Assembly (NCBI GenBank): GCA_019359725.1
Contig: JAHHGR010000009.1
Coordinates: 1-64,000 of the forward strand
Length of the DNA: 64,000 bases
Direction of reading: 5' to 3'
From: Aphanocapsa lilacina HA4352-LM1
GTDB taxonomy: Bacteria; Cyanobacteriota; Cyanobacteriia; Gloeobacterales; Gloeobacteraceae
Shown piece by piece: positions 34,375-44,997 of this stretch (the stretch's first letter is position 1; every line of letters begins with the position of its first letter). The position numbers and the translations under genes were made by a program. Under the pieces are notes generated by a model. It was not told the DNA's origin. It worked only from the letters and a program-made list of their open reading frames with translations, and searched no databases.

Positions 34375-34496
34375 CCGGCGGCACACCCCGCCCAGCGATC
34401 AGCCGGTGCCGTTTGCAGCCGGCCTTGCCCCCTAGCCAGGGTGCCGACCAGCCCATGCCTCTAGAATTGGGTGGTGTCCTTTACGGTGCGGCTGCC

Positions 34497-35651
34497 ATGC
34501 GAGACCGGAAGCCGGAAGCCGGCGAAGCGATGGATCCTGAGGAGGATGAGTCCTACGTCGATTACCATTACGACGACCCCGGTACTATGCCGGGAACGCT
34601 CAGCATCGAAAAAAACGCCCCACCGCCCGAAATCCACCTCATCGATTACGATGCCGAACAATCCACCGGCCGGAGGGTGGAACATCCTGAGGAACTGACG
34701 CCTTATCTGGACAACCACTCGATCTCGTGGGTCGACGTGCGCGGTTTCGGCAGCGAGGACATCCTGCGCCGCCTGGGCAAGGTGTTCGGGCTGCATCCGC
34801 TGGTGCTCGAAGACATCGTGAATGTGCCCCAGCGCCCCAAGGTGGAAGAATACAAGGACTACTTGCTGATTATCGCCAGGATGGTCTGTCCCACCTCCGA
34901 AACGGCAGAAGAATTTTTCAGCGAGCAGGTGAGTTTGATCCTGGGTAAAAACTATTTGCTCACAGTCCAAGAAGAAGCCAAATTCGACGTCTTCGGCCCC
35001 GTGCGCGAGCGCATCCGCACCGCCAAGGGCATCATCTGCAATCAGCGCGCCGACTACCTGGCCTACACGCTGCTCGATGCGATCATCGACGGCTTTTACC
35101 CGGTGCTCGAAGACTTCGGCGAACGCATTGAGGCACTCGAAGCGGAGGTGGTGGAAAACCCCACCCGCGCTACCCTCGAGAGAATCTATATGCTCCGGCG
35201 CGAACTGCTGATGCTGCGGCGCGCCATCTGGCCCCAGCGCGATGTGATCAACGCCCTCATCCGCGATGCCAACCCGCTCATCGGCGAGGAGGTGCGCCTC
35301 CACCTGCGCGACTGCTACGACCACGCCATCCAGATCATCGACATGGTGGAGACTTACCGGGAACTGGCTTCGAGCCTGACGGACATCTACATGTCCTCGG
35401 TGAGCAACCGCATGAACGAGGTGATGAAGACCCTCACGGTGATCTCGGCTATTTTTATTCCCCTGACCTTTATTGCCGGGGTTTACGGCATGAACTTCGA
35501 TCCCGAAAAATCCCCCTGGAACATGCCCGAGCTGGAATGGTACTGGGGCTATCCCTACAGCCTGGTGCTGATGTTGTCGGTAGCCGTGGGTCTGGTCATC
35601 TATTTTTGGAAACGGGGCTGGTTTGAGAGCTTCTCGCGGGTGAAAAAGTAG
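34497..35651 (+). CDS. corA: CorA-type magnesium/cobalt transporter
   Basis: Pentameric inner-membrane Mg2+ channel of the CorA family. A large acidic cytoplasmic N-terminal domain is followed by two C-terminal helices. The signature GMNF lies after the first helix in IAGVYGMNFDPEKSPWNMP, and the last residues are positively charged (YFWKRGWFESFSRVKK). Three in-frame ATGs compete as start (34455, 34497, 34530); 34497 is taken as a compromise and none has a strong ribosome binding site. The gene ends shortly before topA. Confidence 0.92.
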   Translation: MRDRKPEAGEAMDPEEDESYVDYHYDDPGTMPGTLSIEKNAPPPEIHLIDYDAEQSTGRRVEHPEELTPYLDNHSISWVDVRGFGSEDILRRLGKVFGLHPLVLEDIVNVPQRPKVEEYKDYLLIIARMVCPTSETAEEFFSEQVSLILGKNYLLTVQEEAKFDVFGPVRERIRTAKGIICNQRADYLAYTLLDAIIDGFYPVLEDFGERIEALEAEVVENPTRATLERIYMLRRELLMLRRAIWPQRDVINALIRDANPLIGEEVRLHLRDCYDHAIQIIDMVETYRELASSLTDIYMSSVSNRMNEVMKTLTVISAIFIPLTFIAGVYGMNFDPEKSPWNMPELEWYWGYPYSLVLMLSVAVGLVIYFWKRGWFESFSRVKK

Positions 35652-35712
35652 CCTCTCTGGACCGGTGGGCCCCCGGCGGCTTAGACTTGAGGCCGGGTGT
35701 TCACCGAAAGTG

Positions 35713-37671
35713 ATGCGGCTGCTGATTTGCGAGAGTCCGGGCAAGATCAAGACCTTCAAGGGCATCCTCGGCGCGGGCTGGGACGTGCAGGCTTCCTTGG
35801 GTCATGTCATGGAGTTGGCCAACGACGGCGCCGATCACCTCGGTTTCGACGTCGGTTCCGAGGCGGTCACCTGCCGCTACGTGCCCAGGGGCGAGCGGGG
35901 GTCGGCGACCCTCAAGAAATTGCGCGCGGCGGCGGCCAAGGCCCAGGAAGTCTATCTGGCCACCGACCCCGACCGCGAAGGCGAAGCGATCGCCTGGCAC
36001 CTGGCGCGGGAGTTGCGCCTCAAATCCCCCCGGCGCATCCGCTGCACCCAGATTACCGAGGGAGCCGTGCGCACAGCCCTGCAAGCACCCGGCCGCCTGG
36101 ATATGGACCTGGTGAGCGCCCAGCGCGCCCGGCAGTGCCTCGACAAGCTGGTGGGCTACAAAGTTTCGCCTTTGCTGTGGAATGCGACCGGCGGCAAGAG
36201 CGCAGGCCGGGTACAGAGTGCAACGCTGCACTTTGTGTGCGAGCGCGAACGGGAGATTGTCGCCTTTGTGCCCGTCGATTACTGGTCGGTGTGGGTCGAG
36301 TACGCCCCCGGCTGGCGGGCTTACTACCAAGGGGACGTGCCGGAGACGCCCGATCCGACCGAGGCGACCGACGACGCCAAATCGAACCAAGAAGCGCCCC
36401 CCGCCGAATCGACCCGGGTCCTGAGCGAGGCGGAGGCCGACCGGTTGGTCGCCCTGGCGCGCAGCCACCCCCACGCCGTCGAGGGCGTCGAGCGGCGCAC
36501 CGTCACCAAGAATCCGCCCGCGCCCTTCACCACCAGCACCCTCCAACAGGCGGCCGGGGCACTGCTCGGCTACAACCCCGAGCGCACGATGGGTATCGCC
36601 CAGCAGCTCTACGAAGGCATCGACCTGCCCACCGGCCGCATGGGGCTGATCACCTATATGCGCACCGACAGCGTCGAAGTGGCTCCTGAGTTTGTCCAGC
36701 AGGCGCGCACCTACCTGCAGACCAACGATCCGGCTAACCTGCCCGCCCGCAGCACTGCTCACCGCTCCCGCGCAGGCGCCCAGCAGGCCCACGAGGCGAT
36801 CCGCCCCACCGATGTCAGCCTGACGCCGCGCACGATCCGGGCGCACCTGAGCGAGGAGCAACTGCGGCTCTACGATATCGTCTGGCGGCGGGCGGTGGCT
36901 TCGCAGTGCGCCCCGGCCCGCTTGGCCAAGACAAAAATCTTGACCCGCTCCGGCCCGGTGCACTGGCAGGCTCTGGGCATGACCGTCGCCTTCGCGGGCT
37001 ACACCCGCTACTGGAACGATCTGGAGGCGGCCCTGGCCCTACCCGCCCTCGAAGCCGGGCAGCGGCTGGAACTGCTGCGCTCGGCCCACGAAAAAAAGCG
37101 CACCCAACCGCCGCCGCGCTACAGCGAGCCGAAGCTGGTGCAGCTGATGGAGCACAAAGGGATCGGGCGGCCTTCGACCTACGCTTCGACCGTCAAAACC
37201 CTCAAAGAGCGCGCCTACGTCGAACTGCAGGGCCGCGCGCTGGTGCCCACCGAGCTGGGGCTGGCCACCGACGCGCTGCTCGGGCGCACGCTGCCGGAAC
37301 TGGTGGACAGCGCCTTTACCGCCCGCATGGAGGCGGGCCTCGACGCGATTGCCGCCAGCCGCGAGCCCTGGGAGAAATATTTGATCGGCTGGAACGCGGA
37401 GTATCTGGTGCCGGCGGTGGCGCGCGCCCGCGCAACGATTACGGCGGAATTTCCAAAGCGTTCGGCCGCTCCACGCATAGCCCAAGCGCTACAGACTTCG
37501 CGCACCCCCTGTCCCCGTTGCCGCCGGTTGCTCTCGAAGGTGCCCTCCAAAAAAGTCAAGCGGGGCTACTTTCTCAAGTGTCCCGCCTGTGCGGATCTGG
37601 TGATGTTCTGGAATCCCTGGCGCAAAATCTGGGAGCTTCCCAAGCCCACAACGGACCCGCAAACTCCCTGA
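35713..37671 (+). CDS. topA: DNA topoisomerase I (type IA)
   Basis: Relaxes negative supercoils through a 5'-phosphotyrosine intermediate. Visible features are the Toprim LLICESPGK, DPDREGEAIAWHL (DxD), and the active-site tyrosine Y315 in GLITYMRTDS, about the position of E. coli Y319. One C-terminal four-cysteine zinc motif (CPRC...CPAC) is present. At 652 aa it is shorter than enterobacterial TopA and retains one rather than three zinc fingers. Translation starts at the ATG at 35713; the track's extra 16 residues precede the conserved RLLICESPGK. The final stop is 21 bp from the convergent rnj stop. Confidence 0.95.
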   Translation: MRLLICESPGKIKTFKGILGAGWDVQASLGHVMELANDGADHLGFDVGSEAVTCRYVPRGERGSATLKKLRAAAAKAQEVYLATDPDREGEAIAWHLARELRLKSPRRIRCTQITEGAVRTALQAPGRLDMDLVSAQRARQCLDKLVGYKVSPLLWNATGGKSAGRVQSATLHFVCEREREIVAFVPVDYWSVWVEYAPGWRAYYQGDVPETPDPTEATDDAKSNQEAPPAESTRVLSEAEADRLVALARSHPHAVEGVERRTVTKNPPAPFTTSTLQQAAGALLGYNPERTMGIAQQLYEGIDLPTGRMGLITYMRTDSVEVAPEFVQQARTYLQTNDPANLPARSTAHRSRAGAQQAHEAIRPTDVSLTPRTIRAHLSEEQLRLYDIVWRRAVASQCAPARLAKTKILTRSGPVHWQALGMTVAFAGYTRYWNDLEAALALPALEAGQRLELLRSAHEKKRTQPPPRYSEPKLVQLMEHKGIGRPSTYASTVKTLKERAYVELQGRALVPTELGLATDALLGRTLPELVDSAFTARMEAGLDAIAASREPWEKYLIGWNAEYLVPAVARARATITAEFPKRSAAPRIAQALQTSRTPCPRCRRLLSKVPSKKVKRGYFLKCPACADLVMFWNPWRKIWELPKPTTDPQTP

Positions 37672-37692
37672 CTCTGCACCTTGGACCGGTCC

Positions 37693-39456
37693 CTAGGCCG
37701 AGGTCGCTACTGCGAGCGGCAGACTGGCCACCGGAGCCTCCAGCGGCGTCTGCAGGAGCACCTGAATGAGCGGGTGGCTCTGGAGCATCTCGCGGGTCAC
37801 CTGCTTGACGGTGCGCTCCAATAGCTGCTTGATCCCCATCCAGTCGTACTGATAGCCCAAGGCGCCAGCTTCGAGCGGCTGGCGAAATTCGCCGAAGCGG
37901 CTCTGGGTGCGTTCGAGGGCGGTGCGCAGCATGTCTTCGAGGTTGCGCGTCTCGGCGGAGCGGGCGACCGCTTTGATCGAGATCTGGGGCCGGGCGGCAA
38001 AAGTTCCCTGGGCAGTGAGGGCGACCGCGACGGTCACAAAGCCGTCCTCGGCGAGGCGCTGGCGCTCGCGCAGGACGTTGCTGTTGACCATCGTCGAGCG
38101 GCTCGCATCTACCAGGTCCACCCCGGCCGGGATGCGATCGACGACGCGCATCGACTCGGCAGTGAGTTCGACCACGTCGCCATTTTCGGTGAGCAACATA
38201 TTTTCGGCCGGTACGCCCATCTCCTGGGCGGTCTGGGCGTGGCGGCGGATCATCCGGTACTCGCCGTGGCAGGGAAAGAAGAACTTGGGTTTGGTGAGGG
38301 CAAGCATCAGCTTTTGATCTTCGATGGCCCCGTGGCCGCTCACATGGATGCCGCGCTCGCGACCGTAGATGACGTTGGCCCCCAGTTGCATTAGTTTGTC
38401 GATGACGCGCACCACCGAGATCGTGTTGCCGGGGATCGGATTGGACGAGAAGATCACCGTGTCGCCCGTCTGGATTTTGACCTGGCGGTGATCGCCACCC
38501 GCGATGCGGGTAAGGGCCGACATCGGCTCGCCCTGCGAACCGGTGGTGAGCACCAGCACCCGCTCGGCAGGCAGGCTATTGGCGGCCTGAACCGGCTGGA
38601 GGAGCGAGTCTGAAAAGTTGGGAATAAATCCCAACGCCTTGGCCTTGGCGATCATGTTGAGCATCGAGCGGCCCACGACGCACACCGAGCGGCCCGTCTT
38701 CTGGGCGATGTCGAGCAACATGTGGATGCGGTGGACCGAAGAAGCAAAGGTCGTCACAATCACCCGGCCGGGAGCTTCTTTGATGTAGCGCTCGAGGTTG
38801 GGGTAGACCGAGCGCTCGGAGGGTGTGAAGCCCGGTACCTCGGCATTAGTCGAATCGCTGATCAGGCAAAGTACGCCTTTCTCGCCGTGCTCGGCAAGCC
38901 GCTGGTAGTCGAACTTGCGGCCGTCTACGGGCGTATGGTCGAACTTAAAATCACCGGTGTGGATCACCAACCCCGTGGGGGTGTGGATAGCCAGGGTGTA
39001 GGAATCGGCCATCGAGTGGGTGTTTTGCAGGTACTCGACTACAAAGTACTTGCCCACGCGCACGGTGCCGCGCGGCCCGACCGTCTGCAGTTGGGTGCGG
39101 CCCAACAGCTCCGCCTCCCGCAGTTTGTCTTCAAGTAAAGCCAGCGCCAGGCGCGGTCCGTGGATGACCGGGATGCGCAGCCGCTGCAGGTGGTAGGGAA
39201 TGCCGCCGATGTGGTCCTCGTGACCGTGGGTGACCACCATGCCGACGATTTTTTCCTGGTTTTCGATCAGCCAATCGATATTGGGCAGCACCAGGTTGAC
39301 GCCGTGCATCTCCTCGGTCGGAAACGACAACCCCCCATCCAGGAGCATAATCTCGTCGTTGACCTGAAAGATCCAGGTATTCTTGCCGATTTCTCCCAGC
39401 CCACCGAGGGGAGTGATGCGTAAGGGCGAAACAGTCTGGTTCGGGCTTTCAGCCAT
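37693..39456 (-). CDS. rnj: Ribonuclease J
   Basis: Metallo-beta-lactamase-fold exo/endoribonuclease of about 587 aa. The catalytic metal cluster HGHEDHIGG lies at about residues 75-83. GDFKFDHTPVDG, the beta-CASP segment and HVSGHGAIEDQK follow; the C-terminal dimerisation domain is complete. I use the ATG at 39456 (MAESPNQ...), with AAGGAA upstream; the track's N-terminal extension of 91 codons runs into dapA and is not family-like. It is the last gene of an asd-dapA-rnj operon, a gene order recurrent in cyanobacteria. Confidence 0.95.
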   Translation of the reverse strand: MAESPNQTVSPLRITPLGGLGEIGKNTWIFQVNDEIMLLDGGLSFPTEEMHGVNLVLPNIDWLIENQEKIVGMVVTHGHEDHIGGIPYHLQRLRIPVIHGPRLALALLEDKLREAELLGRTQLQTVGPRGTVRVGKYFVVEYLQNTHSMADSYTLAIHTPTGLVIHTGDFKFDHTPVDGRKFDYQRLAEHGEKGVLCLISDSTNAEVPGFTPSERSVYPNLERYIKEAPGRVIVTTFASSVHRIHMLLDIAQKTGRSVCVVGRSMLNMIAKAKALGFIPNFSDSLLQPVQAANSLPAERVLVLTTGSQGEPMSALTRIAGGDHRQVKIQTGDTVIFSSNPIPGNTISVVRVIDKLMQLGANVIYGRERGIHVSGHGAIEDQKLMLALTKPKFFFPCHGEYRMIRRHAQTAQEMGVPAENMLLTENGDVVELTAESMRVVDRIPAGVDLVDASRSTMVNSNVLRERQRLAEDGFVTVAVALTAQGTFAARPQISIKAVARSAETRNLEDMLRTALERTQSRFGEFRQPLEAGALGYQYDWMGIKQLLERTVKQVTREMLQSHPLIQVLLQTPLEAPVASLPLAVATSA

Positions 39457-39511
39457 ATAAGGTTCCTTGTGTGCGGTGTTTTCGTGGTAAAGATGCGGTC
39501 CATTCGACCGC

Positions 39512-40393
39512 TCAGACCAGCAGTTCAAGCTGGTGCAAAAGCTTTTCAAGCCGGGTGCCGAGTTCCTTGCCCCCGGCGACGAGCGGCAGGCGCAGGTGAT
39601 TGACATCCCAGCCCTGCAGGGCGAGGGCCAGCTTGACGGGAATCGGATTGGTCTCCCAGAAAAGCCCTCGAAAAAGCGGGAACAGGTGCAGATGAATTCG
39701 GCGGGCTTGGTCGTTGTGGCCGTCCTCAAAGGCCCGGATCATCTGCTGGATGGGCTCTCCCACCAGGTGGGAGGCGATGCTGACCACACCGGTCGCCCCG
39801 ACGGCAAGCATCGGCAAGGTCAGCGAGTCGTCGCCGCAGTAGATCACAAAATCCTCGCCGGTAAGCGCCCGGATGGCACTCACCTGGTCTAGGGAACCAC
39901 TCGCTTCTTTGATGGCGACGATTCCCGGTACCTCGGCAAGGCGGGCGACAGTCTCAGGGGCGAGGTGCACGCCGGTGCGTCCCGGCACATTGTAGAGGAT
40001 CACCGGCAGATCCCCCGCCTGGGCGACGGCGCGAAAGTGCTCAAAAAGCCCGTCCTGGGTAGGTTTGTTGTAGTAGGGGCACACCTGCAGCGTGCCGTCG
40101 AGACCCAGAGCTGCGGCTTTGCGGGTGGCGGCGACCGCTTCGCGGGTGGCGTTGGAGCCGGTGCCCGCCACCACCTTGGCGCGGCCGGCCACCGCCCGGC
40201 GCACCACATCGAACAACGCGTACTCTTCTTCCCAACTCAAGGTCGGCGATTCGCCGGTGGTGCCGCAGACGACCAGAGTATCGCTGCCGTGGGCCGCCAG
40301 ATAGCCGGCCAATTTTTCGGCCTCGGCGTAGTGGACATTGCCCTCGCCGTCGAAGGGCGTGATCATCGCCGTGAGCACCCGACCGAAGCTCAC
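39512..40393 (-). CDS. dapA: 4-hydroxy-tetrahydrodipicolinate synthase
   Basis: Condenses aspartate semialdehyde and pyruvate in the lysine/diaminopimelate pathway. The 293-aa TIM barrel shows [21 protein letters not shown] and the Schiff-base lysine in [13 protein letters not shown] at 40393 is the start because it overlaps the asd stop as GTGA; the track's extension overlaps asd and is not DapA-like. Coupling to asd places consecutive enzymes in tandem. Confidence 0.96.
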   Translation of the reverse strand: MSFGRVLTAMITPFDGEGNVHYAEAEKLAGYLAAHGSDTLVVCGTTGESPTLSWEEEYALFDVVRRAVAGRAKVVAGTGSNATREAVAATRKAAALGLDGTLQVCPYYNKPTQDGLFEHFRAVAQAGDLPVILYNVPGRTGVHLAPETVARLAEVPGIVAIKEASGSLDQVSAIRALTGEDFVIYCGDDSLTLPMLAVGATGVVSIASHLVGEPIQQMIRAFEDGHNDQARRIHLHLFPLFRGLFWETNPIPVKLALALQGWDVNHLRLPLVAGGKELGTRLEKLLHQLELLV

Positions 40394-41403
40394 CGCCTCC
40401 CTCCCGCCAACTGTTCGGCAATCTGGACGGCGTTGAGGGCCGCTCCCTTGCGGATCTGATCGCCCGAAAGCCACAGATCTAGAGCCCCCGGACAGGAGAG
40501 ATCCTCGCGCACCCGCCCCACCAGCACCGCGTCCCGGCCGCTCGCCTCGACGGGCATCGGGAAGTGGTTGCGCTCCCAATCTTCGACCACCTGCAATCCC
40601 GGGGCTTCGCGCAACAGCGCCAGTGCCTCCGCCACCGGGAAGGGCTCTTCAAATTCGAGGTTGACCGCCTCGCTGTGGGCGCGCAGGACCGGCACGCGCA
40701 CGCAGGTGACGGCAATGGGCAGGGCCTCGCTGTGAAAGATGCGCCGCGTCTCGCGGCGCATCTTGCGCTCTTCCTCGCAGTAGCGGTCCGGTCCAATAGC
40801 CGAATTGTGCGGGAAAAGATTGAAGGCGATCGGGTGAGGAAAAACCTCGGCTGTGGGCACTTCGCCCGCCAGCACCTGGCGCGTCTGGCGTTCAAGCTCC
40901 ACCATGCCCGCCGCCCCCGCCCCGGAAGCCGCCTGGTAGGTGGAGACGACCAAGCGCTTCAGGGGCCGGCGCCGGTGTAGGGGCCAGACGGCCACCACCA
41001 GCAGGATTGTAGAGCAGTTGGGGTTGGCGACAATTCCGCGGTGGGCAGTCAGATCCGCCAGGTTGACCTCCGGCACCACCAGCGGCACCGCCGGATCCTG
41101 GCGAAAGGCGCTGGAGTTATCGACAAACACTCCTCCTGCCTCGACGATCACCCCGGCATACTGCCGGGCCACATCTGCCTCGGTGGCACCCAGAACAATG
41201 TCCTGGCCTTTGAGAGCCTCGGGCCTCAGCACCTCGACGGGCAGAAATTCACCGGCAAAATCAAGCAACTTGCCCGCAGAACGCTCCGAGGCAAGCAGCT
41301 TGAGACTGGAGAGGGGAAAGTGGCGCTCTTGTAATAACTTGACCATCTCGGTGCCCACTGCTCCGGTGGCTCCCAGAACAGCGACACGGTATGCGTTTGT
41401 CAA
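40390..41403 (-). CDS. asd: Aspartate-semialdehyde dehydrogenase
   Basis: NADPH-dependent reduction of aspartyl phosphate to aspartate semialdehyde, the substrate of DapA. The 337-aa enzyme has [10 protein letters not shown] at the N-terminus, the catalytic cysteine in ANPNCSTI, the SGAGAAGM segment and a C-terminal dimer region. Length is standard. It is first in the asd-dapA-rnj operon, and its promoter lies in the 246-bp gap at 41404-41649. Confidence 0.96.
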   Translation of the reverse strand: MTNAYRVAVLGATGAVGTEMVKLLQERHFPLSSLKLLASERSAGKLLDFAGEFLPVEVLRPEALKGQDIVLGATEADVARQYAGVIVEAGGVFVDNSSAFRQDPAVPLVVPEVNLADLTAHRGIVANPNCSTILLVVAVWPLHRRRPLKRLVVSTYQAASGAGAAGMVELERQTRQVLAGEVPTAEVFPHPIAFNLFPHNSAIGPDRYCEEERKMRRETRRIFHSEALPIAVTCVRVPVLRAHSEAVNLEFEEPFPVAEALALLREAPGLQVVEDWERNHFPMPVEASGRDAVLVGRVREDLSCPGALDLWLSGDQIRKGAALNAVQIAEQLAGGRR

Positions 41404-41649
41404 TCGGCCTCCTTAACGGGTTGGTCAGTGGTGCGTTTGGTCAAAAGAGTGGGGGATAAATTTTGGATTTTAATGTTTTGTTGCACAACTAAGTAGCCAG
41501 AGCCTAGAAAACGTTGCTTGCGAAGGCTGAAAGCCTTCCCTAGCGTACTTCTCTGCCTCCAGCGATCTAACGTTTAATTACCTTCGCTTACTTATACGCC
41601 CATTCTACAGGCTTCGGGTATCCGGTGTCAGCCTCTCTGCTCCGGCCGC
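41404..41649 (-). promoter_or_regulatory. asd promoter region with hairpin
   Basis: About 245 bp without a gene. It contains an AT-rich stretch near 41455-41490 consistent with a promoter, and a perfect 7-bp hairpin GAAGGCT-GAA-AGCCTTC at 41522-41538. The hairpin lacks a T-tract in either direction. It may mark the end of the upstream kinase transcript. Confidence 0.4.
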
Positions 41650-44600
41650 TCAGGCGGTCTCAAGCTGTCGGCGCAGGGTGTCGTCGAGCAAGCTCAGCAG
41701 CTCGTCGATGCTCTGATCGCCTTTTTTGAGGATCTGTTCGGTCTGCTCGGCAAGCAAGGTTTGGCGCTGCTGTTCGGTCAAATCCATCGCACTCAAAATG
41801 AGCACCGGCAACTGCCTGCCCCCCGGCATCCGGCGCAGGCGCCTGAGCACTTCGAAGCCATCCATCTGCGGCATCATCAGATCGAGGATGACCAGTTGCG
41901 GTCGGTGGCTTTCGAGGTAGGCGAGGGCCTCGGGGCCGGAGGCGGCTGGTTGCACACGGTAGCCTTCGTCGCGCAGGCAGGCGGCCAGGTACTCGCGGTT
42001 GTCGGCGCTGTCGTCGACGATCAAGATCGCATCGCCCTCGGGGGCGACCCGGCGGCGCTTGAGCACCGCGAGCAAACTTTCCTGGCCCACGGGGCGGATC
42101 AGAAAATCCGCCAGTCCAAGTGGGATCGCCAGGCCCCGCTCGCCTGCGACGCTCTGCAACAAGATCGGAATACCGGCGGTAGTGGGGTCGGTCCGCAACT
42201 CGAAGAGCACCCCCCACAGATCGGTGCGCGGCAGGGTCGGATCGAGCACGATCGCATTGGGGCGTTCGGCTTTGGCAATCTGGATGCCCTCGATGCTGTC
42301 GGGGGCAAACAGCAACCGGTAGGAGCGCTCGGCAAGCCGGGTGGCCACCAGTTGCTGCACCTGCAGGTCGTGCTCGATAAACAGCACCTTCGGCGGCTCA
42401 CCCGCCGAGCGCCCGGCAGGGATAACAGCAGGCCCGCAGGGCAGACGGACGGTAAAAGTGCTGCCCACGCCCGGGGTGCTCACCAACGAAATCTCGCCTC
42501 CCATCAGCGTCACCAACCGTTTGCAGATAGCCAGCCCCAATCCGGTGCCGCTGGCCTGGCGCGTCGCGGCCCCTTCCAGGCGGCTAAATTCGTCGAAGAC
42601 TTTTTGTTGTTGGTCCGGATCGATGCCGACGCCGGTATCGCGCACCTCCAACTCGAAGCGGTCGGCCGCCGGGCGTCGGACGCGCACTTCGACTTCACCC
42701 CGCTCGGTGTACTTGAAGGCGTTGCTGAGCAAGTTGATCAAGATCGTGCGCAGTTGCTGCGGATCGGTCTCGACGGCCCCTATGGACGGGTCGACGGCGA
42801 TGCGCACCGACAGATTTTTTTGGAGCGCGAGGCTTTCGAGGGCGGCGTAGACCTCGCGCACGAACGGTTCGAGGGCGACCGGCTGGTAGCGCAACTCAAC
42901 TTTGCCCGCTTTGATCTTGGCGAGATCAAGAATGTCGTTGACCAGCCGCAGCTGGATCTTGCCGTTCTGATAGACGCGGTCGAGTTGCAGCAGTACCTGC
43001 GGTTGCTCCTGCAGGTTTTTGTTGCGCAACAGCAGCTGCGAGAAGCCGATAATCGCGTTGAGAGGTGTGCGCAACTCGTGGCTCATCGAGGCCAAAAAGT
43101 TGTTCTTCTGGCGGTCGGCTTCGACGAGTTCCTGATTCTGGCTTTCGATCTGCAGCCGCTGCTGCTCGAGTTCTGCGTTGATGGCCTCCAGTTCGCTCTG
43201 CTGGGCTTCGAGTTCTGCGTTGGTGGCCTCCAGTTCGGTATTCAGAGCCTCCAGTTCGTGGGCCTGCTGCGCCAGGCGCCGCTCGCGCTCGCGCTCGACC
43301 GTCACATCGCGAAAAACGGCCACCACCCCATAGATGTTGCCACGGCCGTCTTTGAGCGGCGAAGCACTAACCGACAATAGTACCGAGCGTCCCTGGCGGA
43401 TCCGAATTTGCAGGTCGGCGCGCACCGTGGTGCCGAAGCGCACGGCGCGGCGAACCGGCACTTCCTGCGCTTCTAAAGGCTCGCCCTCCAGGGTGAACAC
43501 CTCGAAGCGATGCTGCCAGTCGCTGTCGGTGAGATCTTGATCGGCAGGCAGACCCAGAATGCGCAGTCCCGCCGGGTTGATCAGTTGCGGATTGCCCTGG
43601 GCATCGGCAATCGACACACCGTCGGACATCTGCTCGAACGTGGCTTCCAGGCGCGCCCGCGCTTCTTCGATGGCGCGCACGCTGCGGCTGTTGAGCAGGG
43701 CGATGGCCAGCTGACTTGAAACACTTTCGAGCAGGTTGCGCGCTATGGGAGCCAGGGGCTCCAGACCCGCAACAAAGAGCACGCCCACCAGTTGCTGTTT
43801 GCTCAAAAGCGGCCAGGCGGAGAGGCTGCGCGGCTGCAGCGCGCCCGCGGGAGTCTCAAGGGAGAGCGGCTCCCCCGCGGGGGGGCTCTGCAGCACTACC
43901 GGGGCGCACCGGGATGCCGCCAGACCGACCATGCCTTCGCCCAGGCGAATGGCAGGCGCCGGGGCGCTCAGACCCAGGCTGCTCTGCAACAGCAGCCGCC
44001 CACCTTCGAGCAGATAGAGCGCCCCCAACTGCGACCCGGTCAGTTCCCCCAGGCTCTCAAGCAGCCGCCCGCACAGGCGGTCGAGGTCGATTTCTTCGAC
44101 GATTGCCGCATCGAGGGCGCGCAGGCTGCCCAGAATGTCGCGCTCGCGCAATTCGAGGTTCTGGCGGCCCAGCCGCTCGGCCGTCTGATTGAAGGAGCGG
44201 GCGAGCACCGCCAGCTCGTCGTCGTTTTCGATAACTTCAGCAGGTACCCGCGTCTGAAAATTTCCTTCGCCAAGGGCTACCGCCGCCCCCTCCAGCGCCG
44301 CAAAAGGCCGCCTTAGACTGCGCACCAATCCCAGGGAAATTACCCCAGCCAGCAACCCGGCCATCGCCAGAAGCCCGATACTCAAAATTTCGCTCTGGTT
44401 CTGCCGCTCGCTGATCCGCGCTTCGAGCTGCGCAAAGAGCAGGTCATTGCGCCTGCGCACCTCCGCTGCCGCCCGGCGAAACCGGTCGAAGCGTTCTTTA
44501 CCCTGGCGGCTGCGGCCAAGGTCCAGAGCCGCAGCCACATCGCCGCGCCGGAGCGATTCGATTTCGCCGGCGCGCACAAATTCGTACCAGCGCTCAGCCG

Positions 44601-44997
44601 CTTGTCCTGCGGCGTCGAGGGCGCTGAGCATCTGACTACGCATCTGCGGGTCTTCGATGCGGACGGTGATCAGTTGCACGACCCGCCGGGCTTCTTCGAG
44701 GGAGCTCAGGTACTGGACCCGTCCCTGATAGAAAGGGGCGAGAAACTCCTCCTGGCGGGCCAGCAAAAATCCGCGCACGCCCGTCTCCTGATCGGTCATG
44801 CCTTCTTGCATCCGGTAGACGTTCATATTGAGTTCGCGGCTGAGCCGATAGGACTGCCGGAGGTTTTCGACCTGATGAAATACCAGCCAGTAATTAAATC
44901 CAAAGACCAGCAAAAATACGAGCAGCAGCGAACCCAGAGTCAGCAACAGCCGCCTGGCGATTGAGCCTTTTCGTTGGGATTTGAATTTCGCAATCAC
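41650..44997 (-). CDS. Large membrane hybrid histidine kinase with two receiver domains
   Basis: A 1115-aa sensor kinase. It has an N-terminal transmembrane helix (LLLTLGSLLLVFLLVFGFN), a CHASE3-like periplasmic domain (~40-195), a second helix (~205-227), HAMP, GAF (~300-440) and PAS (~455-570). A Glu/Leu-rich coiled coil with repeated ELEA(T/I)NAELE units leads into HisKA (H640 in SMSHELRTPLN) and HATPase ([13 protein letters not shown]). REC1 looks degenerate: the acceptor region is IVLDPTLP and the expected lysine is Arg in DFLIRPVG. REC2 is canonical (LVILDLMMPQMDG) but also has Lys in an atypical context (QILKKGDQS). The signal is unknown. Confidence 0.88.
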   Translation of the reverse strand: MIAKFKSQRKGSIARRLLLTLGSLLLVFLLVFGFNYWLVFHQVENLRQSYRLSRELNMNVYRMQEGMTDQETGVRGFLLARQEEFLAPFYQGRVQYLSSLEEARRVVQLITVRIEDPQMRSQMLSALDAAGQAAERWYEFVRAGEIESLRRGDVAAALDLGRSRQGKERFDRFRRAAAEVRRRNDLLFAQLEARISERQNQSEILSIGLLAMAGLLAGVISLGLVRSLRRPFAALEGAAVALGEGNFQTRVPAEVIENDDELAVLARSFNQTAERLGRQNLELRERDILGSLRALDAAIVEEIDLDRLCGRLLESLGELTGSQLGALYLLEGGRLLLQSSLGLSAPAPAIRLGEGMVGLAASRCAPVVLQSPPAGEPLSLETPAGALQPRSLSAWPLLSKQQLVGVLFVAGLEPLAPIARNLLESVSSQLAIALLNSRSVRAIEEARARLEATFEQMSDGVSIADAQGNPQLINPAGLRILGLPADQDLTDSDWQHRFEVFTLEGEPLEAQEVPVRRAVRFGTTVRADLQIRIRQGRSVLLSVSASPLKDGRGNIYGVVAVFRDVTVERERERRLAQQAHELEALNTELEATNAELEAQQSELEAINAELEQQRLQIESQNQELVEADRQKNNFLASMSHELRTPLNAIIGFSQLLLRNKNLQEQPQVLLQLDRVYQNGKIQLRLVNDILDLAKIKAGKVELRYQPVALEPFVREVYAALESLALQKNLSVRIAVDPSIGAVETDPQQLRTILINLLSNAFKYTERGEVEVRVRRPAADRFELEVRDTGVGIDPDQQQKVFDEFSRLEGAATRQASGTGLGLAICKRLVTLMGGEISLVSTPGVGSTFTVRLPCGPAVIPAGRSAGEPPKVLFIEHDLQVQQLVATRLAERSYRLLFAPDSIEGIQIAKAERPNAIVLDPTLPRTDLWGVLFELRTDPTTAGIPILLQSVAGERGLAIPLGLADFLIRPVGQESLLAVLKRRRVAPEGDAILIVDDSADNREYLAACLRDEGYRVQPAASGPEALAYLESHRPQLVILDLMMPQMDGFEVLRRLRRMPGGRQLPVLILSAMDLTEQQRQTLLAEQTEQILKKGDQSIDELLSLLDDTLRRQLETA

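Noticed and set aside
41590-41630. GGGTATCCGGTGTCAG, similar to GGGTATCAGGTGTCAG near 59446
   Set aside because: Only two short imperfect copies were seen; not enough to define a repeat family.
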